Positions 46,588 through 55,286 of a DNA stretch of 64,000 bases are shown one piece after another; within the stretch, counting starts at the first letter, position 1, and each line of letters starts with the position of its first letter. The stretch is from the NCBI RefSeq assembly GCF_004791585.1, contig NZ_SRUU01000005.1:217236-281235 (forward strand), written 5' to 3'. A program made the translations under genes and the position numbers. The notes beneath the pieces were generated by a model. That model was not told where the DNA came from, ran no database searches, and was given only the letters and a program-made list of their open reading frames with translations. The stretch comes from Mesorhizobium sp. M1C.F.Ca.ET.210.01.1.1 (GTDB lineage Bacteria > Pseudomonadota > Alphaproteobacteria > Rhizobiales > Rhizobiaceae).

Positions 46588-47877
46588 GTTGCTCTCCTGT
46601 TGATGACGCGCGTTGGTTGTGCGTTTCGAGGACACCAACTCATGAGCCGGCATCGTGTTCCCCCGCCTCCGTCCCGGTCGTTGCAAAAGGTGCGTTTCGG
46701 TCAGAAAGGATTTGATGACCCAACTTGCATTCCAGGCGGAGCCGGGTGACCGGATGCTTCGTCTCCACCTGTCATCATGCGGGCCTTGCGCCGAGCTGTG
46801 CGCGACCGTTCGGGCGTAGTCGTCCTGCCTGCCTCAATCCGGCGGCGTATGCGTAAGCGATGACTTTCCGCCGATTTTGGTTTCCATGAAAGGATAACCG
46901 CCGGGTGCAAAGACCAGGTGCTGCTTTGCGTTTGACTGCATATATCGGCGTCGCCTAGCTGCGAGTCGGAAGATCCGAAATCCTTGCGGTCGACGCCGTA
47001 CGGCGGCGGCATTGCCGAGCGGCGGGAAAAATAGCCGAGCCGCGGATCGGCGGCCGCAACTGTCCACATGTCGGCGTCCCGCGCGTATAGGTCTCGCCCG
47101 CCGGCGGCGCGCAAGTCGATTCGGATCACAATGTCCCAAGGCTAAGCGAACTATCCGGCCGCGGCGGCATAGCGGAAGACGCCCGATGGGGATTGTCCTT
47201 TGTCTGTGCACCGCTTGACCTATGTCCGCGACTACACCGAGCCACTTCACTGCCCTAGCAGGTTTCACGAATGACATGTCCCTAGGCTGACGGGGGCGGC
47301 AACGCGAACAGGCGTCATGCGCTCACAGCTAGGCGATTTGTGACGCGCAACGGAACCTTCCAGGTCCGGCAGCTTTACTCTCCAATGCTGAAGAAGGTGA
47401 GGCCAGGCGCGGGCTCGAACGTGGATAGTCGATCATCGCGCAATTTCCAGCAGTCCAAGACACCCAGCTGCTCAAGTGACGTCAGCGTGGAAAGGCAATC
47501 CAATGCAGCTATTCGTATTTTTTCATAACGTGGCCTCTCGCCGAAATGACGGACTCCACCCCGAACTTTTGCGTCTTTTCAGCCAACAGGCCGCATTGCA
47601 GGCAGCGGGTGTTGTAACGTTCCAGTCCCGCGGACAAGGTAGTGGCGAGCAGGCCGGTCCCCATCCTTCCACGATATCAAATCACGCATTGAATAGCGAC
47701 GTTATGCGCCTTCCTGGGGGTCGGAAATCGACAGTCCGGAGCCCCCGATATTACTGATCACCCTGTCTAGACTCGCTCCAGACGGATGGAAACGTCGACT
47801 ATGCCCCTTGTTCCCTACTTGAATGGCTCAAGCACACAGCATCCGAAACAAATGCTGGGGGAGGGTAACGGGCTGCG
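46588..47877. other. Long stretch without a supported gene
   Basis: These 1290 bases hold only short or badly composed frames on either strand. I cannot assign any. A minus-strand frame near 46834-47277 contains many Arg/Ala/Gly runs, as expected from an out-of-frame reading of GC-rich DNA. The pattern is that of a decayed region; traces of homology may exist that I cannot see. Confidence 0.4.
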
Positions 47878-48333
47878 ATGCTGCTAACCGCTGGGAATGT
47901 AAAGGACTACCGCTATCGGCTTTGCCGCTCATACCTGTTGTTGAGCATACTCGCTTTTACCGCCTGCTCGTCTTCGGAGCCCGTCGAGCAGCAATCGAAA
48001 ATCGCGGCGTCGGCTTCGCAGACGGCGGCGATGGTGTTGGACGCGTGGACCGCCGCGGCAGCCCCTTCAAGCTATGCGTCGGCTACATTGCAATCGACGG
48101 CCGAAACGCTTGCCGAGGCCGCGCGGCAGATACAGTCGCATAACTCTCCTGAATCCCCTAATCGACGGGCGGTCATGACCGCAATCGGCCGGCTGTCGAC
48201 TGCTGCAAAGCTCGCTCAAGCCGGCGTGAAGGCTGATGACCCTCGGCAAGTAAGTCAGGCGCGGCAGGACCTTCGGGCGGCCGCGAATGACCTCGCCGTC
48301 GCCTATGCTAGATATTTCGCGCCAAAACCATGA
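47878..48333 (+). CDS. Small lipoprotein of the Nramp operon
   Basis: 151 residues. A basic N-terminus and hydrophobic run (LCRSYLLLSILAFTAC) end in a lipobox-like FTAC, Cys about residue 30. The mature part is Ala/Gln-rich and helical (SKIAASASQTAAMVLDAW, AAKLAQAGVKADDPRQ, ARQDLRAAANDLAVAYARY). The ATG of the Nramp-like gene overlaps its stop (ATGA), so this is the first gene of a four-gene operon. Function unknown; perhaps a periplasmic partner of the transporter. Confidence 0.72.
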   Translation: MLLTAGNVKDYRYRLCRSYLLLSILAFTACSSSEPVEQQSKIAASASQTAAMVLDAWTAAAAPSSYASATLQSTAETLAEAARQIQSHNSPESPNRRAVMTAIGRLSTAAKLAQAGVKADDPRQVSQARQDLRAAANDLAVAYARYFAPKP

Positions 48334-49550
48334 AGAAGCTGCTTGAAATCTCACTTGGCATCGTAACAAGCGTTGGCGGCTTCCTCGAGGTCGGATCGAT
48401 GACGACAGCCGCGCAAGCTGGCGCCACTTTCGGCTTCACGCTGATCTGGGCAATCCTCCTTGGCACAATCTGCATCATCTTCCTGGTCGAGATGGCTGGC
48501 CGGTTCGCTGCCGTCAGCGGCCACACAATTGCTGACGGAATCCGCGAGAGGTTCGGCTTCAACACCTTTCTGTGGTCGCTGTTGGCCACCTTGCTGGTCA
48601 ATTTCATGGTGATGTCGGCAGAAATCGGCGGTGTTGCCATCGCGGCGGAACTTGCGACAGGGATCGGTTTTCAATGGTGGGCACTGCCAGTATCGTTTCT
48701 GGCGTGGCTATTCCTATGGAAGGGCACCTTCGGTCTTATCGAGAAGGGCGTCGCGATCCTCGGTCTTGTCACACTTTGCTTCGTGGTCGCGGCGGTGATG
48801 CTGAAACCGGAATGGAGACAGGTTGCTGCCGGCGCGATACCCAGCCTGCCGGAGCACGACGCGGCAAGTTACTGGTTCATTGCGGTCAGCATTCTTGGCG
48901 CGTCGATATCGCCCTACCTTTTCATGTTCTATTCTTCGGGCGCCGTCGAGGATCAATGGGACAAGACCTATCTCGGCACCAATCGCGCCATTGCAGGGCT
49001 CGGCATGAGTTTCGGTGGCACGATCTCGGTCGGGGTCCTGATCGTGGCCGCGCTCGTCCTCGGCGCGCACGGCATAAGCCAGGTCGACGACTATCATCAA
49101 CTGCCGCTGCTGCTGCTCCCGACGTTCGGTTTCTGGGGCTTTGTTCTGTTTGTCGCTTCCCTGGCCATAGCCTGCTTCGGCGCGGCTCTCGAAATCGGCC
49201 TGCAGCAGGCATATCTCGTCGCGCAAGGCTTCGGCTGGACATGGGGCGAGGACAGGAAACCACGCGAGGACCCTGGCTTCTGCAGCGTCTATACGGTTTC
49301 GCTGCTGCTTGCCGCCATGCCAATTGCCCTCGGCCTCGACCCGCTGAAACTCACGATCTTTTCCATGGCGGTGACGGCTGCCAGCCTGCCACTGACCGTC
49401 GTCCCGTTCCTCTTCCTACTCAACGATGAGCGCTATGTCGGCGAACACCGCAATGGTGTGATCTCGAATGGAGCGGTGATCTTCATCATCGCGCTTGGTT
49501 TCGTCCTGGCCATGGTGACCATTCCCTTGCAGACATTCGGAGGTTCGTGA
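48330..49550 (+). CDS. Nramp-family transporter with altered metal-binding motifs
   Basis: 406 residues with about eleven membrane segments. The TM1 signature DPGNxAT of MntH is replaced by EVGSMTT (GGFLEVGSMTTAAQAGATFG), and the TM6 MPH is replaced by SPY (LGASISPYLFMFYSS). The coordinating Asp, Asn and Met of canonical Mn/Fe transporters are therefore gone, as also happens in some divergent (Mg- or Al-type) Nramp relatives. The next two genes encode PRC-like domains, and all overlap. Substrate uncertain: a harder cation such as Mg2+ is my inference. Confidence 0.8.
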   Translation: MKKLLEISLGIVTSVGGFLEVGSMTTAAQAGATFGFTLIWAILLGTICIIFLVEMAGRFAAVSGHTIADGIRERFGFNTFLWSLLATLLVNFMVMSAEIGGVAIAAELATGIGFQWWALPVSFLAWLFLWKGTFGLIEKGVAILGLVTLCFVVAAVMLKPEWRQVAAGAIPSLPEHDAASYWFIAVSILGASISPYLFMFYSSGAVEDQWDKTYLGTNRAIAGLGMSFGGTISVGVLIVAALVLGAHGISQVDDYHQLPLLLLPTFGFWGFVLFVASLAIACFGAALEIGLQQAYLVAQGFGWTWGEDRKPREDPGFCSVYTVSLLLAAMPIALGLDPLKLTIFSMAVTAASLPLTVVPFLFLLNDERYVGEHRNGVISNGAVIFIIALGFVLAMVTIPLQTFGGS

Positions 49551-49909
49551 TGGATCTGCTGCGCGATCTGCTGGACAAACAGGTCGTTGACCGCAACCAG
49601 GTCAAGATCGGCAAGGTGGACGGATTGGTGGTCGAGTTAAGGCGGGATCTCCCGCCCAGGATCGTTGCGATCGAACTCGGATCGATCACGTTGGCGCGCC
49701 GCCTTGGTGCGCGGCCGGGGCGCTGGATGGTTTGGTTGGTCGTTCGGCTCGGCGGCAAGCGCCATGCCAAGCCGCACCGGATAGCTTGGAAGAAGGTGCG
49801 CGATGTCGGCGTCGACATTAAGGTCGACGTTGATGTGCATAGGACGACGATCTTCGATTGGCAGGACTGGTTGCGCGACCGCGTTATCGGCCGGATCCCG
49901 GGAGCTTGA
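49547..49909 (+). CDS. PRC-barrel-like cytoplasmic protein
   Basis: 120 residues. The start overlaps the transporter stop. The N-terminal beta-rich part (LLDKQVVDRNQVKIGKVDGLVVEL) is a PRC-barrel-like module and the middle is strongly basic (RLGARPGRWMVWLVVRLGGKRHAKPHR). It ends with an acidic/hydrophobic segment (VGVDIKVDVDVHRTTIFDWQ). Similar PRC modules follow MgtE/Nramp-type transporters in some genomes, so a regulatory or scaffold role for the transporter is possible. Ends at TTGA, where the next gene begins. Confidence 0.65.
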   Translation: MMDLLRDLLDKQVVDRNQVKIGKVDGLVVELRRDLPPRIVAIELGSITLARRLGARPGRWMVWLVVRLGGKRHAKPHRIAWKKVRDVGVDIKVDVDVHRTTIFDWQDWLRDRVIGRIPGA

Positions 49910-49911
49910 CC

Positions 49912-51195
49912 TTGGCCATCGTCAGCCTTGAACATCTTGCCGGTCGACAAGTGCTATCGCTGCGCGGAAAAAGCGTCGGTCACATAGAGGAGATACGCGC
50001 AGAACGTGACGGTGACGATACCGTCATCACCGAGTTCCACGTTGGCATTTTCGCTGCTTTCGAGCGGCTCTCGTCCTCGGCCACCGGCATCGCGATGCTG
50101 GATCTCTTTCGCCTGCGTCACCGCGATAGCCTGTACCGCATTCCTTGGGACAAGCTCGATATCTCCGATCCATTCAGACCTCGGCTACGATGCACCCTTG
50201 AGGAACTCTCTCACATGAAGGCCGGGATTGGAGGCAGGAGCCAGGCGCCGCCGTCCAAGAGCTTATGGAGCACCAGGGCGAGCGGCTTGTGGAAATTGGC
50301 TCTCACAGCTCTTCTGTGCTCAGGCGTCGCAGCCGCAGCCTTATGGTACATGACCGCGACGCAGCCCCCGTTTTCCGATGAGGATCGGCGGTTTGACGGC
50401 CCAGGCGACGTCGCTCACGGTGAACTCGTCTTCGCCGCAGGGGATTGCGCTTCCTGTCATGCGACGCCGGGGCAATCCGACCGCCTGAGGCTGGGCGGCG
50501 GTATGGCGCTCGCTTCACCATTCGGGACCTTTCGGCCTCCCAACATATCTCCCGATCCCGTCGACGGCATCGGCGCGTGGACCGTCACCGACCTGGCAAA
50601 TGCGCTCATCGGCGGCGTGTCGCCAAAGCGCCAACACTACTATCCCACTTTTCCCTACACGAGCTTTACGGGCATGACAGCCGCAGACGTCAGGGATCTG
50701 CATGCCTATCTAAGGACGCTTCCTAAGGTATCGGGGCGTGCGCCGCCGCATGACCCTTGGATCTTGTTCGGCATTCGGCGGTCCGTCGGAATTTGGAAAC
50801 TGCTGTATTTTCGCCAAGGGATGACTGCTGCGCATCTCGACGGAGATCCTATTCATGATCGCGGCGCTTACCTCGTTGAGACCGTCTCCCACTGCGCGGA
50901 GTGCCACTCGACCCGAAACGCTTTTGGTGCAATCAAATCGGACACGCGCTTTGCAGGTGGCATTGATCCCCAAGGCACCGGGTTCGTGCCGAATATCACC
51001 CAGGAGAAGTTGCGCGCATGGACCGAGAACGACATTGCAGAGATGCTCAAAACGGGGTTGACGCCAAATCACGGTCGAGTGGGATCCTCAATGGCCGAGG
51101 TGGTGACGAATACGGCTATGCTGCCTGACAGTGATCGCCAGGCGATCGCCCGCTACATCAAAGCCCTCCCGCCGATCGTCACGCCGCATCCGTAG
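49912..51195 (+). CDS. Fusion: PRC-like domain, TM anchor and diheme cytochrome c
   Basis: 427 residues from a TTG at 49912 with GGGAG seven bases upstream; a TTG at 49906 overlapping the previous stop is also possible. Residues 1-105 form a PRC-like domain (LAGRQVLSLRGKSVGHIEEIRAE). A membrane segment at about 125-145 (LWKLALTALLCSGVAAAALWY) leads to two cytochrome c domains with haem motifs CASCH and CAECH and Met-type distal ligand regions. This layout puts the PRC part in the cytoplasm and haems in the periplasm. The cytochrome half resembles those of alcohol dehydrogenases. Confidence 0.82.
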   Translation: MAIVSLEHLAGRQVLSLRGKSVGHIEEIRAERDGDDTVITEFHVGIFAAFERLSSSATGIAMLDLFRLRHRDSLYRIPWDKLDISDPFRPRLRCTLEELSHMKAGIGGRSQAPPSKSLWSTRASGLWKLALTALLCSGVAAAALWYMTATQPPFSDEDRRFDGPGDVAHGELVFAAGDCASCHATPGQSDRLRLGGGMALASPFGTFRPPNISPDPVDGIGAWTVTDLANALIGGVSPKRQHYYPTFPYTSFTGMTAADVRDLHAYLRTLPKVSGRAPPHDPWILFGIRRSVGIWKLLYFRQGMTAAHLDGDPIHDRGAYLVETVSHCAECHSTRNAFGAIKSDTRFAGGIDPQGTGFVPNITQEKLRAWTENDIAEMLKTGLTPNHGRVGSSMAEVVTNTAMLPDSDRQAIARYIKALPPIVTPHP

Positions 51196-51196
51196 C

Positions 51197-51613
51197 TCAG
51201 TGGGCGTAGAGATACGCTGCAAGGTCTTTGGCTTCCCGTCGCGAGATGCCAGTCGCCGGCATCGCCGTCTGCGGGGAAAAGCTTCGCGGCGAAACAATCC
51301 ATGCGACGAGATTGTCGGGCCGATTTATCAGCACACCCGCTATGTACACGCGCTTTGACAATCCCTCGAGCGGGGCACCCGCTTGGCCGTCCGCTCCTGG
51401 TATTCCGGGAATGGTGTGGCAACCGGAGCAACCGTAGCGACGAAAGATTGCGGGAGCCCGATCGGGATCGCCGCCAGTTATAGTTTTGGCCACCGCCATT
51501 TGCGTGTGGTTATCGCGCGCGACGTTGGCCGCGAGAAATGCGGCCGGAGCAGCGACCAGGGCAATGCCGAGCAAAGCGGCGCGACCGAAGGGCGATGCAC
51601 GCGGGTCAGGCAT
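51197..51613 (-). CDS. Membrane-anchored monohaem cytochrome c
   Basis: 138 residues. An N-terminal signal anchor (ALLGIALVAAPAAFLAANV) and one haem motif CSGCH (RRYGCSGCHTIPG); the distal Met may be in SPQTAMPATGIS. It is the last gene of the caa3 operon, starting 8 bases inside the CtaG-like gene. The likely role is to feed electrons to the oxidase. Its stop lies 2 bp from the convergent fusion-cytochrome gene. Confidence 0.87.
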   Translation of the reverse strand: MPDPRASPFGRAALLGIALVAAPAAFLAANVARDNHTQMAVAKTITGGDPDRAPAIFRRYGCSGCHTIPGIPGADGQAGAPLEGLSKRVYIAGVLINRPDNLVAWIVSPRSFSPQTAMPATGISRREAKDLAAYLYAH

Positions 51614-52484
51614 CTTGCGCCTCTCTTTCGCTTGAGCTGCGAATCCAGAGCGCCAACATCGTCATTGCCGCGGCCGCGTAGATCGTGCCAGCGGGCACCC
51701 ACATGATCATGCCTGCCAATTGCTGGTCTTCCAGAGGCGTCAATCCCCAGGCCGTCGCGGTCTGGGTCTGCGCGACGTAAAGCACGCGTGGGGCAAGCGC
51801 CATCAACGCACCCAAAACGCTAGTGTGGATCATGGTCACGAAAAGGTACCAGGCTGAGGCGCCGTAGTCGCTTCGCCAAGCGATCGCCCACCAGAACAAT
51901 ATCGCGGTCACGAAGAAGCTGAGATGCTGGAGACGATGCAGGGCCGTGTCCGTCACGACCGCATCGAAGAGGATCGGCACGTGCCAGGCCCAGATGGCGA
52001 CGCCGTGAATAATGGTCGCGTTTGTGGCGCTTGTACACCATTCCCATGGTCCGCGTATTAGGGACGAACACATCATCGACCCGACCACACGCCGCGCCGC
52101 TCCGGGCAGCCCCCACAGGATGACGCCCACCGGGCGTGCAAACACAATCAAGGGGGCCGAGACGGCCATCACGATCTCGTGCTCGATCATATGAAAGGTA
52201 AAAAGGTGCTCGCCTAGCCAGTGAAGCGGCGAGAACAGGGCGCCCGCCAATGTCAGCATCCCGCTACTGTACATCAAGGCGCGGATGAGCATGGTGCCGG
52301 GCCGTTTTCTTCGCCAGGCCAGCCTTACGGCGCCCACGCAATACAGCGCAGCAGGTATCGCAACAGGTAGGACGATCCAAGGGTCGAACGTCCAGGGAAG
52401 CCCAGAACCATGCGCCTCTTCTTGGTGCGCCATCGCCGGGGTGGCTATTATCAAGGAGATCAGTGTGCAGATCAGCGCTGACAT
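51606..52484 (-). CDS. CtaG-family cytochrome c oxidase assembly protein (caa3 type)
   Basis: 292 residues from the ATG at 52484; the open frame upstream of it belongs to the overlapping gene. A short signal-like start (MSALICTLISLIIATPAMAH) is followed by about seven membrane segments with conserved His residues (FSPLHWLGEHLFTFHMIEHEI, AIWAWHVPILFD, LHRLQHLSF). This is the caa3_CtaG family (DUF1404-like), needed for oxidase assembly in Bacillus. It overlaps both neighbours. Confidence 0.88.
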   Translation of the reverse strand: MSALICTLISLIIATPAMAHQEEAHGSGLPWTFDPWIVLPVAIPAALYCVGAVRLAWRRKRPGTMLIRALMYSSGMLTLAGALFSPLHWLGEHLFTFHMIEHEIVMAVSAPLIVFARPVGVILWGLPGAARRVVGSMMCSSLIRGPWEWCTSATNATIIHGVAIWAWHVPILFDAVVTDTALHRLQHLSFFVTAILFWWAIAWRSDYGASAWYLFVTMIHTSVLGALMALAPRVLYVAQTQTATAWGLTPLEDQQLAGMIMWVPAGTIYAAAAMTMLALWIRSSSEREAQDA

Positions 52485-52780
52485 GAGTCGAGCAGCATCG
52501 TGGCTGCCTCTTGCAACGACAGTGCAAAGACAAACGCCAGCGCGATCAGGAACCCCGTATCGACGACAAAACGCTTTGATTTGACCAGTCCGGTTGACGT
52601 GGCCCATGATGCAGCGACACCGGCAATCGACGCGACGAGAAGGATGCCGCACACGGCGGCGGTCCACGGAATCGTCTGGCGGCAATCGATGTAGGGTGTG
52701 ATCTGACCAAGCTGGGTGCTGAGCGCCCAGGCTAGGGGCGGCACGATAAAGCCGGTGTATCGAAGCCAACTGTTCGTCAT
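52472..52780 (-). CDS. Small membrane protein of the oxidase operon
   Basis: 102 residues from the ATG at 52780, which overlaps the stop of subunit III (ATGA). About three hydrophobic segments (YTGFIVPPLAWALSTQLG, AAVCGILLVASIAGVAAS, GFLIALAFVFALSLQEAA) and a CRQT loop. Position between subunit III and CtaG suggests an oxidase-associated accessory (subunit IV-like) protein. No family recognised. Confidence 0.72.
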   Translation of the reverse strand: MTNSWLRYTGFIVPPLAWALSTQLGQITPYIDCRQTIPWTAAVCGILLVASIAGVAASWATSTGLVKSKRFVVDTGFLIALAFVFALSLQEAATMLLDSCQR

Positions 52781-53379
52781 AGCCGTGGAACCCAATATAG
52801 GCAGGCATACATTGGCAACCACGTCGCCACCACGAAGTTCCAGTACATCGCGTTGTCGCTGACGTCTCCGAAGCGCCGCGGGTTGTCACCATGTCGGGAG
52901 AACATAAGGCAGGTAAGCACCAGCGTCTCGACAAGATCGGTCAGGATATGTGTCGTATGCAGGCCTAGCATGACCCACACGATCGAGCCGTAGGCGTTTT
53001 GGTCCCACATGATGTGCATTGCCGGGAATTCAAATGCACGCAGGATCAGCGGTACGATCCCAAGCAGGGACATGACGATCAGACCGATACGAACCTTCAG
53101 CAAGTTCTTGTCACGTGCCCACCGGGCGAGGAAGATGTTCGGGACAAGGCTTACCACCAGGAAAGCCGTCAACGTCGTTCCCGCGAGCAGATCGGGCGGT
53201 GCCGAACTAAGAGGCCAGCGTGGTGCTAGGCTCATGAGATAGAGATAGACGACGATCGAAAGCGCAAAGCCTGTGCCTTCAATGAGCATGAACGCGAGCG
53301 TTCCCCACCAAGACAAGCTCGCGGGGCCGAGGCCGTTCGGGGGAAGCTCAGTCAGGTCCAGGACGACGCCATCCTTCAT
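52777..53379 (-). CDS. Cytochrome c oxidase subunit III
   Basis: 200 residues from the ATG at 53379, overlapping the subunit I stop by 4 bases. Five or more membrane segments with the family landmarks WWGTLAFMLIEGTGFALSI (TM1) and WVMLGLHTTHILTDL (the conserved helix with HxxH...), and WNFVVATWLPMY near the end. Shorter than the 7-TM mitochondrial-type subunit III, as in caa3 enzymes. It should stabilise subunit I. Confidence 0.88.
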   Translation of the reverse strand: MKDGVVLDLTELPPNGLGPASLSWWGTLAFMLIEGTGFALSIVVYLYLMSLAPRWPLSSAPPDLLAGTTLTAFLVVSLVPNIFLARWARDKNLLKVRIGLIVMSLLGIVPLILRAFEFPAMHIMWDQNAYGSIVWVMLGLHTTHILTDLVETLVLTCLMFSRHGDNPRRFGDVSDNAMYWNFVVATWLPMYACLYWVPRL

Positions 53380-55286
53380 GACTCGTCCTCCGGAACACCC
53401 TTTGGCCAGAACCAGCCGATAAGTGCGACGGCAATTGGTATCGAGCCCCAAACCACCGCCCATGGGGTGAATATCGACCAGATCAGCGTCGCGGTGGTGG
53501 CCAGTGCTGCCCATAGCGGCCAGATCGAATCCTCGGACGACGGCTCACGCGCTTCCGGAAGCGCTTGGACAACGCTGCTAACCAACAGTTCACGACGGTC
53601 GACACGCAGGCCTGACGCGACGGGAAGCGCGCCTGGGTGGTCAGTCAGCGGTTTGAGGCTGCCAACCACCGGCAGGCGGGCAAAATTGTAGGGTGGTGGC
53701 GGCGATGAGGTTGCCCATTCAAGCGTGGTGGCGCCCCACGGGTTGCCGGATGCGACGGGGCCTGACTTGGCGCTGCGTATGGCATCGATGAAAAACAGAA
53801 GGAAACCAATAGCGAGAATGATCGCGCTGAGGCTGATGAATATATTTAGACCGGACCACGGCATCTCCGGCTGGTAGGTGTAGATGCGCCGCGGCATGCC
53901 TCGCAGGCCGAGAATATGCATGGGGAAAAAGGTGAGGTTGAAGCCAGCGAAGATCAGGCCGAACACCCAGCGACCAAGCGGTTCGCTCATCATGCGGCCC
54001 GTCAGTTTGGGGAACCAGTAATAGATCGCCCCGAGCAGCGGAAAAACCGCACCGCCAACCAGGACGTAGTGAAAGTGCGCGACGACGAAGTAGGTGTCGT
54101 GAACCTGTGTGTCGAAAGGGACGGAGGCCACCATCACGCCCGTAAGGCCGCCAATGACAAAGATGACCACGAACCCGATGACAAAGAGAAACGGCGTCTT
54201 GAAGATTGGCCGCCCGGCCCACATCGTCGCCAGCCAGCAGAAGATCTGCACGCCCGCCGGCACCGCGATCGCCATGCTCGAAGCGGTGAAAAAGCTCTCT
54301 CCAAGTCGGGGTAGCCCGGCGACGAACATGTGATGAACCCACAGCCCGAAAGACAGAACGGCGGTGGCGATCAGCGCCATCACCATGCCCAGATAGCCGA
54401 AGACGGGCCGCCGCGTGAACGTCGCGACGATAGTCGAGACCATGCCCACCGCGGGCAGGAAGACGATGTAGACTTCCGGATGCCCGAAGAACCAGAACAG
54501 GTGCTGCCACAGCAGTACATCGCCGCCTTCGGCTGGATTAAAGAAGTGCGTGCCGACTAGCCGATCGAGAATAAGGGCCGTGCTTGCGACCATGATTGCC
54601 GGCATGGCCAGGATGACGAGAAAGGATGTGACCAGCATCGACCAGACGAACAATGGGATACGGTCTAGCGACATTCCTGGCGCGCGTTGTTTGAACACGG
54701 TCACCACAATCTCGACGGCGACGGCGAGCGCGGAGACCTCGGTGAAGGTGATCATCTGCGCCCAGATATCGGCTCGCTTTCCAGCCGCATATTGAGGTCC
54801 CGAGAGCGGAACATAGGCGAACCATCCGATATCTGGTCCGGTATCGAGCACGAATGCGACCCACAACAGCAGGCCACCAGCGAGATATATCCAGTAGGAG
54901 AACGCATTAAGGCGCGGGAAGGCGATGTTCCGTGTCCCCACCATCAAGGGCACGAGGTAGATGGCCATCGCCTGCATGACGGGCACGGCAAAGAGGAACA
55001 TCATGTTCGTGCCGTGCATGGTAAAAATCTGGTTGTAGCGATCGGGGCCAATGAAGCGGGCCTCTGGTTGCGCCAGTTGCAGCCGCATCAACAGAGACAG
55101 CAATCCCCCCAGTGCCAGGAAGACAAACGCCGTCGTGATGTAGCGCCGACCTATGATTTTGTGATCGACCGTCGATAGAGCGCCCCACAGGCCCGGCGGT
55201 GTTGACCAGATCGATGCAAGCCGGCGGTCGAGTACAGCCGCGTTGAAGGCTGTATCATAAAGCTCGCCGACTGCTCTTCGCGTCAT
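53376..55286 (-). CDS. Cytochrome c oxidase subunit I (caa3 type), unusual proton-channel residues
   Basis: 636 residues with at least 12 membrane segments and a C-terminal extension with two more. The haem-copper ligands are present: MHGTNMM, FGHPEVYIV (CuB His and Tyr), WVHHMF and DTYFVVAHFHYVL. The D-channel entrance, normally GAPDMAFPR, reads GTRNIAFPR, so Asp becomes Asn. The K-channel Lys, normally TGIKxFSW, is Gln in AGVQIFCW. The Glu of HPEVY is kept. Subunit II overlaps by 4 bases (ATGA). It reduces O2 to water; proton-pumping route uncertain. Confidence 0.93.
   Translation of the reverse strand: MTRRAVGELYDTAFNAAVLDRRLASIWSTPPGLWGALSTVDHKIIGRRYITTAFVFLALGGLLSLLMRLQLAQPEARFIGPDRYNQIFTMHGTNMMFLFAVPVMQAMAIYLVPLMVGTRNIAFPRLNAFSYWIYLAGGLLLWVAFVLDTGPDIGWFAYVPLSGPQYAAGKRADIWAQMITFTEVSALAVAVEIVVTVFKQRAPGMSLDRIPLFVWSMLVTSFLVILAMPAIMVASTALILDRLVGTHFFNPAEGGDVLLWQHLFWFFGHPEVYIVFLPAVGMVSTIVATFTRRPVFGYLGMVMALIATAVLSFGLWVHHMFVAGLPRLGESFFTASSMAIAVPAGVQIFCWLATMWAGRPIFKTPFLFVIGFVVIFVIGGLTGVMVASVPFDTQVHDTYFVVAHFHYVLVGGAVFPLLGAIYYWFPKLTGRMMSEPLGRWVFGLIFAGFNLTFFPMHILGLRGMPRRIYTYQPEMPWSGLNIFISLSAIILAIGFLLFFIDAIRSAKSGPVASGNPWGATTLEWATSSPPPPYNFARLPVVGSLKPLTDHPGALPVASGLRVDRRELLVSSVVQALPEAREPSSEDSIWPLWAALATTATLIWSIFTPWAVVWGSIPIAVALIGWFWPKGVPEDES

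Noticed and set aside
46834..47277. 147-codon minus-strand frame in the empty 46.6-47.9 kb region
   Set aside because: Arg/Ala-rich out-of-frame look and no ribosome-binding site; not enough to call a gene.
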